DNA from: Beta vulgaris subsp. vulgaris
Taxonomy: Eukaryota > Streptophyta > Magnoliopsida > Caryophyllales > Amaranthaceae
Length of the DNA stretch: 64,000 nucleotides
Direction: 5' to 3'
Assembly: GCF_026745355.1 (NCBI RefSeq)
Contig: NC_079208.1
Location: 49,832,845 to 49,896,844 of the forward strand
The notes under the pieces are model-generated. The model was not told the origin of the DNA. It was given only the letters and a program-made list of their open reading frames with translations, and did not search any database. The position numbers were made by a program, and so were the translations under genes. Shown in pieces: positions 23,926 to 36,472 of this stretch. The stretch's first letter is position 1. Every line of letters begins with the position of its first letter.

Positions 23926-24890
23926 ATGACTTCCCCAAACACTTCAACCTCAAACACATTTAACTACCCTCAAGTAAATTGAGTACCCACATTTAAGGGA
24001 GAAAAATATCAACAATGGTCTATCCAAATGAAATCCATATTTATCTCACAAGATTTGTGGGAATTAGTGCAAAATGGTTATGAACAACCAAATGATTTAA
24101 TCCAAGAAGCTACTTGGGATGAAACACGCCGCAAGCAATATAAACAAAATCGGATAAGGGATAATTATGCCCTATCCTTAATATATCGGGGAGTAGATGA
24201 AACAATCTTCCCTACTATTATGACTGCTACAACGGCCAAGGAGGCTTGGAGTATCCTGGAGACAAAATATAAGGGCTCCGAAAAGGTAATACTCTTCAAA
24301 ATCCAATCTTTATGGAGAGACTTTGATAATTTATTAATGGTGGAAAATGAAACAATTCAAGAATTTTTTAGTCGAGTAACAAATATTATAAATCAAATCC
24401 GAACTAATGGAGATAAAATTGAAGATGTCCAAATTGTTCAAAAATATTAAGAAGTCTCCCCAAAAATTATGATCATATAGTGGCTGCTATAGAAGAGTCT
24501 AATAAAGATTTATCTAATTTAAGTTTAACTGAATTAATAGGCTCTCTTCTAGCACATGAAGATAGAATGCGGAGATTTATAGAGCAGCCACTAGAACAAG
24601 CTTTTCAAACAAAATTAAAATTCTCTAATAATGGAGAAAATAAAAGTAAAAATGGCTACGGTAAAGGAGGTACTTCATATAAGCGTAGCAGGGGGAGAGG
24701 AAGTTATAAAAATCAAGAAACTCGAGAAAATAATCAATCTGGCTCCTATTGCAATTTATGTAAGAAAAATGGCCATAATACACAAGATTGCCGGTATAAG
24801 TGTAAAAGATGCAAAAAGCACACTCATTTTGAAAAAAGATTGTTGGTTCCGGCAAAAGGAAGAGGCCAATTTTACGGAAAATAAGGAGCC
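23926..24890 (+). pseudogene. Copia gag, broken
   Basis: The gag reading frame starts at ATG 23926 but meets TGA at 23980, where a Trp-like codon would be expected. It continues as a UBN2/DUF4219-type gag (EKYQQWSIQMKSIF, LWELVQNGY, AWSILETKYKG). A 1-base loss in an A run near 24440 shifts the frame. A CCHC zinc knuckle CNLCKKNGHNTQDC (about 24753-24794) marks nucleocapsid. Another shift occurs near 24835. Confidence 0.9.
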
Positions 24891-27800
24891 TAGAGATCAA
24901 TTATTTTATACATGTTTAAATGCTCACCAAGAGTCAAATGATATATGGTATATTGATAGTGGTTGTTCAAACCACATGACTGGCAATAAAATTCATTTGT
25001 CAGTCTGGACGAAAACATAAAAACACAAATTACTCTTGGTGATGGAAGCAACCAAGAGGTTGTTGGCAAGGGGACAATAGCCGTTAGAACAAAAAACGGC
25101 TCGTCTAAATTTATTTCTGATGTATTTCTATGTCCCCGGGCTTGCACAAAATTTATTAAGTGTAGGCCAACTAATCAAAGAGGCTATATGGTGAAATTTG
25201 ATGCTAATAAATGTCTCATATTTGATAAGAAAAAGGGCACTAATTACTACTACTCAAATGGCTCCTAATAAAATATTTCCATTAAGAATGCAATTGAAGA
25301 ATAATGTTGCCTAGAGTTCTATAGTGGATGAGTCCACATTGTGGCATTTAAGATTCGGGCATCTAAATTTTAACAGTTTAAAACTGTTAAAACAAAAAGA
25401 AATGGTGATAGGGCTTCCACCTATAACTAATGAAAGAAAAATATGTGAGGGTTGTATATATGGCAAAATGCATAGATTGCCATTCCCTACTTCATCCTGG
25501 AGGGCCAGAGCTCCATTAGAGCTTGTTCATGCAGATATATGGGGCCCTACCAGAAATCCATCTCTTGGCGGAAAAAGATATTTTCTATTATTTGTCGATG
25601 ATTTCACTCGCATGATGTGGGTTTATATTTTGGAGCAAAAATCAGAAGCGTTTTCCCACTTCATGCAATTTAAAGCCCTCACACAAAAACAAAGTGGGCA
25701 TTCAATAAAAATTCTTAGAACAGATCGTGGGGGAGAATTTACAAGTAAAGAATTTAACAGCTTCTGTAAGGAGCATGGAATCAAAAGAGAATTAACTGTC
25801 AGGCGCACACCTCAGCAAAATGGTGTTGCGGAGAGGAAAAATCGAACCATTGCTGAGATGGCCCAAAGCATGATGCAAGGCAAAAACTTGCCCAAATGTT
25901 TTTGGGCGGAAGCCGTACATACGGCTATCTACATTCTCAATCGATCTCCCACGAAGGTCGTCATGGGTATGACACCCTATGAAGCTTGGCATAAAAGAAA
26001 GAAAGTATTCGGGTGCATCGCATATGCCCACATCCCGAAAGAAAATCGGGAAAAACTCGATGGAAAAGGAGAAAAATGTATCTTCATCGGATACAGTGAC
26101 GAGTCTAAAGGATATCGTCTCTATCAGCCCGAATCTAAGAAGCTAATAATCTCAAGAGATGTCATCTTCGACGAAGGAGCACAATGGATGTGGACGGAGA
26201 AGGAATCTCAACGAATGAAGGAGTTTTTCTTCAACCAAGTTCAAGTGAAGATGAAGGTCTGACTCATCCAACAATGCAACCATCATCCAGCCCATCATCA
26301 CCGAGATCTCCAACAACATCCTCGAGATCGGTGAGTCCAACATCAGGATCAAGCTCTCAAAGCTCAACTCCAATAGTGCGACGTTCACAAAGAGATCGGC
26401 GACCACCAAGCTACTTGGAGGATTTTCATGCAATCAAGCTATCATGGCTCTCTTCACAAGCGAACCACAAAGCTTTGAAGAAGCAACACGAGAAGAGAAA
26501 TGGATCGAGGCCATGAATGAAGAAATCAAGATGATCGAGAAAAACAACACATGGGAGCTTGTTGAGAAACCTGAAGAAAAAGAAGTCATCGGTCTCAAAT
26601 GGGTCTACAAGGTCAAGTATAACGAAGATGGCTCCATCCAGAAATACAAGGCTCGTCTCGTTGCGAAAGGTTACTCCCAACAACCAGGGATTGACTTTAA
26701 CGAGACATATGCTCCTGTTGTCCGCATGGAGACTATCAGGTCAGTCCTTGCTCTTGCTGCTCAACTTAAATTACAGTCTTTCAATTAGATGTCAAGCCAG
26801 CATTTTTAAATGGGGAGCTTAAAGAAGAAGTGTATGTTGAGCAACCGCAAGGATATCTCATCGAAGGCAAAGAAGACAAAGTATACGCCTTCGTAAAGCC
26901 CTTTATGGGCTTAAGCAAGCACCCAGGGCCTGGAATAGCAAAATAGATGGCTACCTACTTCAAAATGGGTTTATAAAAAGCCCAAGTGAGCCATCACTAT
27001 ATATCAAGGCCCAAGGATCACAAGATTTTCTCATATTGTGTCTTTATGTAGATGATCTAATCTACACAGGCACTAATTCAAAAATGATTAAGGAATTTAA
27101 GAAGGCAATGATGTCGGAATATGAAATGACCGACCTTGGTGCCATGAAGTACTTCCTTGGCATGCAAGTCAAGCAAAGCCCAGGAAGAATATTTCTCTCA
27201 CAGGAGAAATATGCAGACGACCTACTTAAGAAATTCAACATGAGTGAATGCAAGCCATTGGCTACACCAATGGCACTTAATGAAAGGCTATCTAAGAACG
27301 ATGGCAAAGAGAAGGTCGATGCCTCAATATATAGAAGTTTGGTCGGCTCTCTCATCTCCTACACATACTAGGCCCGACATAATACATGCTGTCAGCATAG
27401 TATCCAGATTCATGAGTGAGCCAAGTAAAGCTCACTTAGCAGCAGCAAAAAGGATTCTCAGGTACGTCAAGGGAACAAAAGGTTATGGAATTCTGTACGA
27501 AACAGAGGAGAATCACAAGCTTACAGGATACACAGACAGCGATTGGGCCGGAAGCATTGACGATCGAAAGAGCACAAGTGGCTACGTCTTCCAGCTGGGA
27601 ACCAAGGCCATATCTTGGTCATCAAAGAAGCAAGCAACAGTAGCCCTGTCATCAGCAGAAGCAGAGTACGTAGCAGCAACAAGTGCAGCATGTGAAGCAG
27701 TATGGCTTAGAAGAATTCTCGATGATCTACACCAAACATCAGAAGAACCAACAACAATCTACTGCGACAACATGTCTACAATAGCCATGACAAAGAACCC

Positions 27801-27993
27801 AGTCTTTCACAGCCGCACGAAGCACATTGAGATACGACATCATTTCATCCGAAAGTTTGTCGACAAACAAGAGATTGAGCTACAATTCTGCAAGACGGGG
27901 GAGCAGCTCGCTGACATATTCACTAAAGCAATTCCTACAGAGAAGTTCATCCAGTTCAGAAGACAACTTGGAGTTCAAGATTTTTCAGATTAG
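24890..27993 (+). pseudogene. Copia pol (protease, integrase, RT, RNase H), broken
   Basis: The protease active-site region WYIDSGCSNHM lies near 24945. Integrase is the longest intact piece (25324-26262), with GAG-pre H..H/C..C (WHLRFGHL, CEGCIYGK) and the D-D-E landmarks HADIWGP, RTDRGGEF and PQQNGVAERKNRT. About eight residues seem missing before VFGCIAY. RT begins at about 26444 (WIEAMNEEI, GLKWVYKVKY) and stops at 26788. The YVDD catalytic motif is near 27045 and RNase H follows (TGYTDSDWAG, SSAEAEYVA, FTKAIPTEKF). Several frame changes separate these blocks. Confidence 0.93.
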
Positions 27994-27999
27994 GGGGAG

Positions 28000-28351
28000 T
28001 GTTAAAAATTATAATTTAGAAAAATCTAGACATTCACCATATCCTAAGAACATACTAGAAATAATTACCTTAAGGATTCTAGATTTATCAAGATGTAATT
28101 TTGCAAGAGTGTAACAATAAAAAACTAAACTAGAGAAATCTAGAACAAAATAAAATATTATAGGAAGGCAATGTCGGCTCTTGGAAATGCACCGACAACA
28201 ACACAATATAAATATGTAATGGATGCACTTCATTTGGTAATGAAAAAAAAGGCATTCCATACATTTGCCCACTGTCACACTATTCTAAAACCTTCAAACA
28301 TATACCATTAGCCTACAATTTTTACACAAGTTCTGCTAAACATTTCCAACA
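28000..28351 (+). repeat. Copia 3' LTR
   Basis: 352 bp, about 99% identical to the 5' LTR (four transitions, one extra A in an A run). It is preceded directly by the polypurine tract and followed by the GTGAT duplication. Confidence 0.95.
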
Positions 28352-28356
28352 GTGAT

Positions 28357-30079
28357 TATATGCCTTCAAAATAAAAAATTGTAACTTTAATACTTTTTCT
28401 GTTTTGTTTTTAATTTATACATTTTTCTTTGATTCTTTTGTTTTTTTACCTACATAGTCCTTACTTCTATATTTGGTAACATTTTCCAACTATTTTCCCT
28501 TCTTTTTCTACCCATGTGGTCTACTTTTTTATATTAAAACTTATTTTGAAGTTTCTCTCTCATCTTTTCAGTCTCTCACTCTAACTTTCAAACTTCGTCC
28601 TTAATTCTATCCCAACAAGATAAAATGAGTAAATTAAAAAGAAATCGAGAAAATATGAGATTTTTTTTTATGATATTGATATATTTGTCTTCTGATTAAG
28701 TATTGTAACTTCTTAGTTTTTAATTGAACAAGTCGGTGGAATGTTCATAAAGCTGTTGGAAAGAATTCCAAGTATAAAAATTTGCTTCATAACAAATATA
28801 GGTTATTACATTTGTTGCATGACAATGCATATATGTTGACCCCCTTGAAGTTGGAATCATGTTCATGTTAACTTAGCTACGTATAAGCTACGTAATATTA
28901 ATTAATACAAATTTTTCCGATATTAAAAATAATTATTGGAATCATGCCAACTTGGAACTTAATCCATAATTTGTGTGAACAAAAATTACAATTATTCCAA
29001 CTTGCGCAAAACTATTTTCATATGCCTAAAATCACTATCTCAGACTCCCAAACATCAACATTATCTCCAAATTTCAATGACCATAACAAAATCCTAATGG
29101 GAATGTATCAACAAAAACTCAATCTCCAAAAACACACCTTTCTTTAAACTAACTTGAATTTAATATAATCATGAGCCACAAAGTCAACATCAAAAGGCTT
29201 GAGCCACACAAGTTAACGTGCAAATTCGTGCAACAAATATAATACATAAAGTATATGATATATGTACCTTCTATTTGATTACACTATTGCTAATCTGCAT
29301 AACCTTCAGTAGTCAAATGACTTGACTCAAAGACCTGCAATATTATGCTAAATCATAATACTATCATTTTCAGAACTCAGAAGTGCACCAAACTTCCATC
29401 TTGTACACCGATATTGACTAAATAACAAGATGCCAGCGACATTATACATATCCTAAAATCTAAATCTCAAGCTTGTCAAATACTTGCCACTTCAAAATTC
29501 GGCCATGCCTTATATCAGATACTCGTAGTGACGTGAATTTTGGCTAACTCGAGTTTAACGATCCGAACTTCATAAATGACATGGCACAACGCTATCGAGA
29601 TTCAGGACTCCGAAATTCCACCAAAAATGACATGGCAGGAACATGTTATTTTGAAAATACCACTGTAAATGCATAATTGAATTGAATAATTCTAAATTCG
29701 ATCCTAGTTAAGAATGCAATGCATAACCGTATAACAAGAATTAAAGAGGCATCCTCACTTACAAAAGAGCAAAATTTTCATTCTCAGAATTTGATACAGG
29801 CATCATAATTCGTAAACCTCCGGAACTTATCAAGTAGGATAATACGAATGCAGTTTCATCTAATAACTATGCAACTAACTTATTCTATTGAACAAATAAC
29901 TACCCTGTATAATAATAAGGATTACAGAGAAAAATGTTTATCAGCTACTGTGAAGCTTTATGCAAGTTCGTTCAAACTGCCACAACCTTAATAGATGCAA
30001 CAATGCAAACTCGCCCAAAATACATTATTGAGGGGGTTTGGTTGCAAGATGAGAATGTCTCACACTGGCAATCGAGCTT
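28357..30079. other. Gene-free region between the Copia element and the PNPOx gene
   Basis: No coding region is supported. The last few hundred bases (right side) should contain the 3' UTR of the minus-strand PNPOx gene. Confidence 0.5.
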
Positions 30080-33000
30080 TCATTTCTGAAAATTGTTTAC
30101 CTTACCTTTGTTTATTAATTGCTGGAGAGCAGATTTGGCTTCCTCCAGAGTCTCAACAGCATTCCCTTCTTCAAACGATATCCTTTGTATGTTAAACTGC
30201 AAGAAGAATGATAGCTTCAATAACAGCATGAAGTGAAACACTAAACCTGTCAAAGATCGACCCAAACCCAGCAAAAAAGGTGGGTTCGGCCAAAATCTGT
30301 GACTTGAACCAGATCTGACACGAAGCCAAACAACCTGCTCTTTGAAAATTCAATTCAGACCCAACCTATTTTGATCTGACCCACCCATAATCAATGCATT
30401 TTACGTAAAGTGAATAATACCTTCTGCTAATCATGAGATTTGACATGGTTTTTATGGGACTTGAGCATCATTTACAGGGTGGATTTGGCCATGAATAGAA
30501 TAACTATGTTTATTATGACTTTGTTAATTGGAATGTATATATTGTACTTCCTCCATTCTAAAATAAGTGCAACACTTGCCATTTCTAGAAGTTTCAAAGT
30601 AAATGCAACATTACTTTATTTAGTAGTTGGCATTGAGTTCTCTCCATCTCCTCTTCTTGTTTCTTGTGCTTCCCCTCCAATGTTGCAATTATTTTAGAAC
30701 GGAGGAAGTATGTTTTACCAAGATAATCCATATACCGCATTTGGAAATGCAATGTTTTATAATCCCTTAACCTGTTGAGCTTAACCAGACCAAAGGCTCT
30801 GGGTCTCGAACCAGCATTGTGTTGTTCAACCCAGCATGGAAGTGGCCTGACCTATACTAAATACCCATTATCGTCTAACGAGAACCCGAACAACTCATTT
30901 GAAAGGTCTATAAGCACACTGTACAATGGCATAATGGAATGGGGGATGATACCTCCTCTCGGACACAAGCCAAAAAGGAATGAATCTCAAGAGGCATTTT
31001 CTTATGTTCTTGAATCTTGACATACACAGACCGACAGACATTTGCGGTTTTTCATGGCAAGATAGGCTATCATGAACCATACTGGAACAAGGGGTAATTC
31101 AAACATTCAAAACAAACAAACAGCCAAAAAAAATAGATTGCAGTCAAGTTGAAAAAAATCGATTTACCTGTGCCCCTTGACGAACTCGGACATCAGTTCC
31201 TCTGCTGTCGATAGAAATGAGTGCAGCATCGTCTACGTCGATTTCAGTGGATAAAAGCTTTTTCAAGGGCTTTGAGAAGATAGCGTTTAGTGCCTGCATA
31301 ACACATCAATCAATCCATGTTGGATATGCTTTTTGTAAGACAAGATGAGTGTTTTTTTTAGCATTTACATTACATGATAGTATGAGTTACCTTCAAATAC
31401 TGTTCACCTCCTTCAAGAGCAATCTTATCTGGTTTTAAGTTTTCATATTCTCTGACATCAACCCAAGCGACTGTGCCGAAGCCACCAATGAAATAGATAT
31501 CACTGGTAAATAGAAAAGAATTAGCAACAACATATAGGTGAGGTCTAAGACAAGAAATCCACAAGCATCGAGGGATCGAAACCCCTGGAGTTCACAACAT
31601 GTAAAGTCGTTACATTGCATTTTCCTTTGCACAAAAAGCTGCAAGGCTATTCTACATTAAAAGAAAACTCCCACATATTTATTCTCTCCTTCCTTATCAA
31701 GGAAAGGGAAGCGGAACTTCTGCTAAAGGGAGAAGGAAGGAGATTAAGACAGGCTTTTAACTTGGAATGATGACAGACTTTATCGTGATAACCTGCAAAT
31801 CGGATTTTGGGGGGAGAACCAAAGAACCCCCATGCTTGAAGGCTAAGCAATGTCTACCCATCAACCACTATGGATGCTGATTAAATCACATTTGTGGCCA
31901 GTAGCCATCAACACATCGCAACTCCATAAAATATCAGCAAACCAGTGTCGTCCACAACCCACCCGTACCCAATCACAAAGAAACAATTCAAACATCAAAA
32001 AAGAAAACCCAAAACAGCAAACAAAGAGAAAACTTGATACAGGACACCAAAAATCCTTTAGTTAATATCAGCACCAGAAGCTATCACATTTCGAGAACAA
32101 AGTTTCGTTCCAATAAAATAAAAAGATTTTAACGCACATATAGAGAATGATGAAAGAAAGCTTTTTCCAAACAATTATTTTCTTCAGAAATATTTTGCAT
32201 TCATCAGCTGACTTTAAAAAGAGCAAAATTTAAGAAGATATTACCTTATGTTTTGCATCCGAAAGTAATAGAAGTTTCCCCACTGTTGAGAAGGACCCTG
32301 CTGATGTTTCCTTATGTACTGTTTATGAGCCCACTCCTGAAAGACGGATAATAAATACGGTTATCTGGGAATCGTTATAACATAGGATAGTCACTTATTG
32401 CAACTACTAATAACCCAAAAAATGCTTTAAGAAACAGCAAAAGAAGAAGGAGCAACTCTAAAGATCATGTCAAAGAAAAAAAAATCCCACATCTTCAAAA
32501 ACGAGCAACTACATATAAGTATTAATACATCACAAAAAGACAAATAACGAGATAGTTTTGGAGAATCCTGTTGGTACAACTCTTAGGCTAAAAGGTGCAT
32601 CAAAAATCCCTAACTATTAACACATAGAACAAATTAAGCAAGTTGAAAGTAATCAATCACCTGTTCATCTTCAGAAAGGGGGAAGACATCGCCAAAGATC
32701 GTCACTCTTGCATTGGATAAGCCACTCCATCCAGGTATCTATGAATCCTAACGGTCAATAGAACATATAAATGGAAAACTTACACTAGTACATGTGAAAA
32801 AAGACAATAAGAGGAGGACAAACCTGTACAACAAGTGTACATCGAGGATCAGCCAACAAATTTCTTGTGTGAATAGCCAATGGTGAAAAAGAAAAAATAG
32901 GATCTGCATCCAGAGACAAGACATGTCATGAATTAGAAGTTAGAACATGGCACTTTCAAGAATCTCACACTAGTTTTCGTCCATTCTTGCTCAGTACCAT

Positions 33001-35268
33001 CTTGTTTTCATCCCATTTTTAGGAGAGTGAAAGGTGGACAGCAAATTCTCCAGGAAATGATGGCTAATACGTCTTCAAAAATCGATAAAGTAACACCAAA
33101 ATAGAACAAACAAAATAAAGGACCAATCATCCCACTTGATACAGTTATAATCACTGCTACACATTTTAATGTTGTAACAGTCTAACAGATCATCCAAGGG
33201 GTTACGTACGTGCTAAACAGACAATAAGAAACTAATCTGTGCTGAAATTTAATACTTATTTCATATTTTTTTTCTCTAAAGACGACTAGTAAACTACACA
33301 CAAGATATGGTATGCAATACACAGTCACTTACGTCCCATGGCATCAGGGGCAAAATCTACCAGTGAGCCAAATGGATATCCTTGCCTTCGGTGGTGCATA
33401 CGGGACATGACGGTGCACAAATGAGCAAACCTGGCCTAAAAGGAGGAACAGAATATTAGTCAATAGGTACCTGTTTTAATTTTGTAAAAGATAAGATATC
33501 AAATATTTACCTGTTCCATCAGATTGCGAACTGCCAATGCTGGACTTGGTAGTCCATGGGCTGAGGTCGCACTCTGAACTCCACCAGAGATTGGTGTTCT
33601 GAATAGTCCTGCTCTGGTGCCTCCTCCAGATCCACTCCCTGATCCCGCTGGTGTTGATACCATTCTTGGGGAGTCATCGAAGCTTATCTTAGGACTTTGG
33701 GTTGAATTAGTATTAGCCTTCAGAATGTGAAAGAAGCCATCACAACAAAGCCGAAGCAGCCATTTCATAAACCCGTTCAAAGGCTAAATCAGAAAAGCAA
33801 ACGTTCTACATCTAATCAGGCATACCTTAGCCAGAAAAGACATATATGTGTACTCGGAAGAACATTCAAGAAAAAATAAGTTCAGCCTAAGCCAGGTGAA
33901 CCACAATCCAGAGCATTGTTCATATAGGCGAAGGTGTCACGATACTACAGTCCGACTTCCATATAATATGAGAGTCTATATTCACCCAAAAACATCAACA
34001 CCTTCCCCCAGGCTCGCGAAGAACAAAGAGAACAACAAAGTTCACCCTAAGCCAGGTGAACCACAATCCAGAGCATTGTCAATATAAGCCAAGGCGTCAA
34101 AGTACAAAGACCAGTGTTACCTAGGTAAACTGTGATCCCGAAAAAAAAATTATTATATGCAAGTGGTATACTTTTGGGCCAAGTTGACAAATTACTAGCG
34201 AATTGTGTTCCCGTTACCAAATTTGTGCTAAGAATTCGGTAACACTGATAAAGACTACTGTCTGACTTCTATATAATATGAAATAGTATTCACCAGAAAC
34301 ATCAATACCTTCCCACTCCTCTCCCCCTGCAGCTCGCAAGGAACAAAGAGAACATATTATCAGACCATCATCGTTGGATATACCTATAGCCCTCAATTTG
34401 TTAAAACAACCACCATGCTGTCATGCAACAGAATGGACTAGATTACAGTACCCAATAAAATAATCATCAAACTATTTTCTACTTACTACAACAAATCGCA
34501 CCCTGTTGTTGTATTACACAGTAGCCAAAGACATAAGCAGCATAGCAACATTTTGCCCTTTAATTAAACAAAACAATACAAAATCACTAAGAAGGCAAAT
34601 TCATAAGTTCTAGTATAAGGATCACATTTGCCCAAGAAAAACACTATATTAGCCTGCTCAAAATTAAGCTCTCCAGAGCAGAAAATACAATATTACAAAA
34701 ACCTGGCAAAATCCACCTTCCATCATATTGAAAAATGCCCAAAGTACAAAAGTGTACAATGAATCAATCATTTGCTCATTCAAACATTATAAAACTGCAT
34801 TACCCCTAAAATATCAGAACTTTGAACCAAACAAACACACAAACCTCTCATAAATTTTCTTTAATAATATCAAATTAATCACATTACATACTTTCTACCT
34901 TTTGTGGGATAGGGCAGTACATGAAAAGTGAAAAGCATAAATTAAAAAAAGAAAGGAAAGACATTAATTCATACCTGAGCAACAGTAAGAATATCATCAG
35001 AGACTACACCAACCCCATCATCAGAATCTGGGTTCTTCTCACTTTCACCTGACACCTCCTTTGATAAAGCCATAATCTTTGATGACCCACATATCCCAAC
35101 TCTCTCAGATGTTAACACCCATGAACAAAGATTCAAACTTTCATTGATTTTCAAACACCCACTTCGTTTATTCCATGATTTGATCGAAAATTGAGGCACA
35201 TGACAACCTAAATTGATGTTTTTTTCTGGGATTTTTGAGAGAAAAGCAGAGCTTGAAAGAGTTTCCAT
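30080..35268 (-). CDS. Plastid PNPOx-like FMN split-barrel protein (At1g51560/At3g21140-like), 9 exons
   Basis: Exons on the minus strand: 35268-34975, 33783-33511, 33435-33333, 32903-32824, 32738-32661, 32336-32245, 31502-31391, 31293-31168 and 30196-30080. All introns are GT-AG with matching phases, giving 424 aa. The N-terminus (METLSSSAFLSKIPEKN) is Ser-rich and acid-poor, as in chloroplast transit peptides. A Gly/Ser linker (PAGSGSGSGGGTRAG) precedes the conserved part. Residues about 185-310 form the pyridoxamine-phosphate-oxidase-like barrel (AVRNLMEQARFAHLCTVMS, YPFGSLVDFAPD, LADPRCTLVVQIPGWSGLSN, FGDVFPL). YFIGGFGTVAWV and a C-terminal DUF2470-like segment (ISFEEGNAVETLEEAKSAL) follow. 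It is related to GluTR-binding protein/PGR7 (At3g21200). The longer N-terminus fits the At3g21140/At1g51560 subgroup (from memory). A true oxidase activity is not implied; a heme or flavin-linked plastid role is inference. Confidence 0.92.
30547..30708. mobile_element. Stowaway MITE in PNPOx intron 8
   Basis: Inverted ends CTTCCTCCATTCTAAAATAA and TTATTTTAGAACGGAGGAAG with TA on both sides (30545-30546 and 30709-30710), 162 bp. It lies between exons 8 and 9 of the PNPOx gene. Confidence 0.87.
33882..34350. repeat. Direct duplication of ~165-bp unit in PNPOx intron 1, second copy interrupted
   Basis: AGCCAGGTGAACCACAATCC, CAGAGCATTGT, TCCGACTTCCATATAATATG and AACAAAGAGAACA occur in the same order in unit 1 (about 33882-34045) and unit 2 (from 34046). 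Unit 2 is split by a 136-bp hAT MITE (34112-34247) and then resumes (CTGACTTCTATATAATATG to about 34350). Confidence 0.85.
34112..34247. mobile_element. Small hAT-type MITE in duplicated intron unit
   Basis: Inverted ends CAGTGTTACC and GGTAACACTG, flanked by ACAAAGAC (34104-34111) and ATAAAGAC (34248-34255), an 8-bp duplication with one mismatch. The uninterrupted first copy of the host duplication serves as the empty site. Confidence 0.87.
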
Positions 35269-35854
35269 GGCAGAATTTGATAAAAAGAAAATCAGAAACT
35301 AGAGTAGAGTTGGAATAAATTTAGATGCAAATTGAAAATACTGCTAGAAATTTGAATTGGAACCCATCTTATTATTATTCTGTGATACTCATAAAAGTTG
35401 TGAAGAATGAAAGAGTGCTTTTTTTTTTTTTTTTTGCCTGATATGGAAAAGAGAGATTGTGTTGGTGGAAAGGCCCATAGAAAACGGGTAGGGATGTTGT
35501 AGAGTGGCGAGAAATGACCCGTATATGATGGATTATTCGGGTCCTCATTTGTTGCTTTTTATTTGGGCTCTATATTTTTACTTGGATTTGTAATCAAATA
35601 ATCAATCTGAGATCGGCTTATAGCCCAGTTTCTTCAGCCTTGAACAAGATGAACCAACTAATATTGGGTTTTCTTCTTTCTTACCTTTATGAAATTAGTT
35701 TCTGATTTTTCTTTCTAGATTGAAAACTAGTTATTGATTAATTCCAATAACCCGTGGATACTTATTGCATTAAAAAGAGGTGTTGACCCTAGAATAATTT
35801 ATCTAGGGGGTGGCCTATCCGGGCCTCGGACCACCCCATGATCCAAAATAATTA
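35269..35854. promoter_or_regulatory. Upstream region of the PNPOx gene
   Basis: Minus-strand 5' leader and promoter lie immediately right of 35268. A 19-T run sits near 35418. No TATA box can be assigned confidently. Nothing else is recognised. Confidence 0.3.
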
Positions 35855-36059
35855 CTAGCCTTATATGCACGCGATGCGTGCGTCAATTTAAAATAGCGTC
35901 TTATATTCACTTAAAATGCAAAGTTGAAATGGAAAACGATTTCTTAAATTGTTTATTTTCTTTTGTAATTTTTATATTCCATTAGATCATTAGGGGTAAT
36001 TCAGTACTTTTAAACGGGGACACCATCTTCCTCCCCCTCCCTTATAATATATGGTTGGA
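35855..36059 (-). mobile_element. Small non-autonomous Helitron, copy 1
   Basis: Read on the minus strand it starts TC (after A) and ends CTAG (before T). A GCACGCATCGCGTGC hairpin lies about 10 bases before the 3' end. This A|TC...CTAG|T arrangement with no target duplication is the Helitron signature. 205 bp, heavily shortened inside, but with the GGTGTCC...TTTAAAAG start shared by its relatives. Confidence 0.8.
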
Positions 36060-36061
36060 TT

Positions 36062-36472
36062 CTAGTGAGAACCCTCTTATTGTAAGAACCACTAAAAATA
36101 CCGACCCGACCCAAAATATCGAAAAGGCAAAAATGAGTCGACTCAGATTATACCGACCCAAAACAACCGTGAGAACCACTAAAAATGAGCAAAAACTTCC
36201 TAAAATGAGTAGAATACATTAAGTTATCAAAAACGTAAAATGAACAAAAATGTAAAAGAAGAAAAACGTAAAATAAACATAAAAAAGTTCAATGAGAAAA
36301 AAAGTAAAATGAGTAAAACGTAAAATGAGCAAAAACGTTGATAAATGAGCATAAAATTGTTAAATGAGCAAAACCATAAAATAAGTGAAACAAAAAATGA
36401 GCAAAAATATTATGAAATGATCAAAATCTTCGTAAAATGAGGGAAGATGAGTGGTTCTCACCATAATGCCAC
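36062..36472. repeat. MITE-like block rich in AAAATGAGCAAAAACGT units
   Basis: Edges are GTGAGAACCC (36065) and the inverse GTGGTTCTCACC (near 36452). GTGAGAACCACTAAAAATGAG also occurs inside. The centre repeats variants of GTAAAATGAGCAAAAACGT about a dozen times. No coding sense. Confidence 0.55.

Larger units (their letters stand above)
23472..28351 (+). mobile_element. Full-length Copia (Ty1) LTR retrotransposon, coding-defective
   Basis: The two LTRs are bounded by the same 5-bp duplication GTGAT (23467-23471 and 28352-28356). After the 5' LTR comes a primer-binding site TTGGTATCAAGAGCC (about 23824-23838), matching initiator-Met tRNA with one extra A. A polypurine tract TTAGGGGGAG (27990-27999) precedes the 3' LTR. 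Order is gag, protease, integrase, RT, RNase H, as in Copia. The gag-pol frame is broken by stops and frameshifts, so it cannot make its own polyprotein. The LTRs differ by only four transitions and one A indel in about 351 bp. The insertion is therefore young. Confidence 0.97.
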
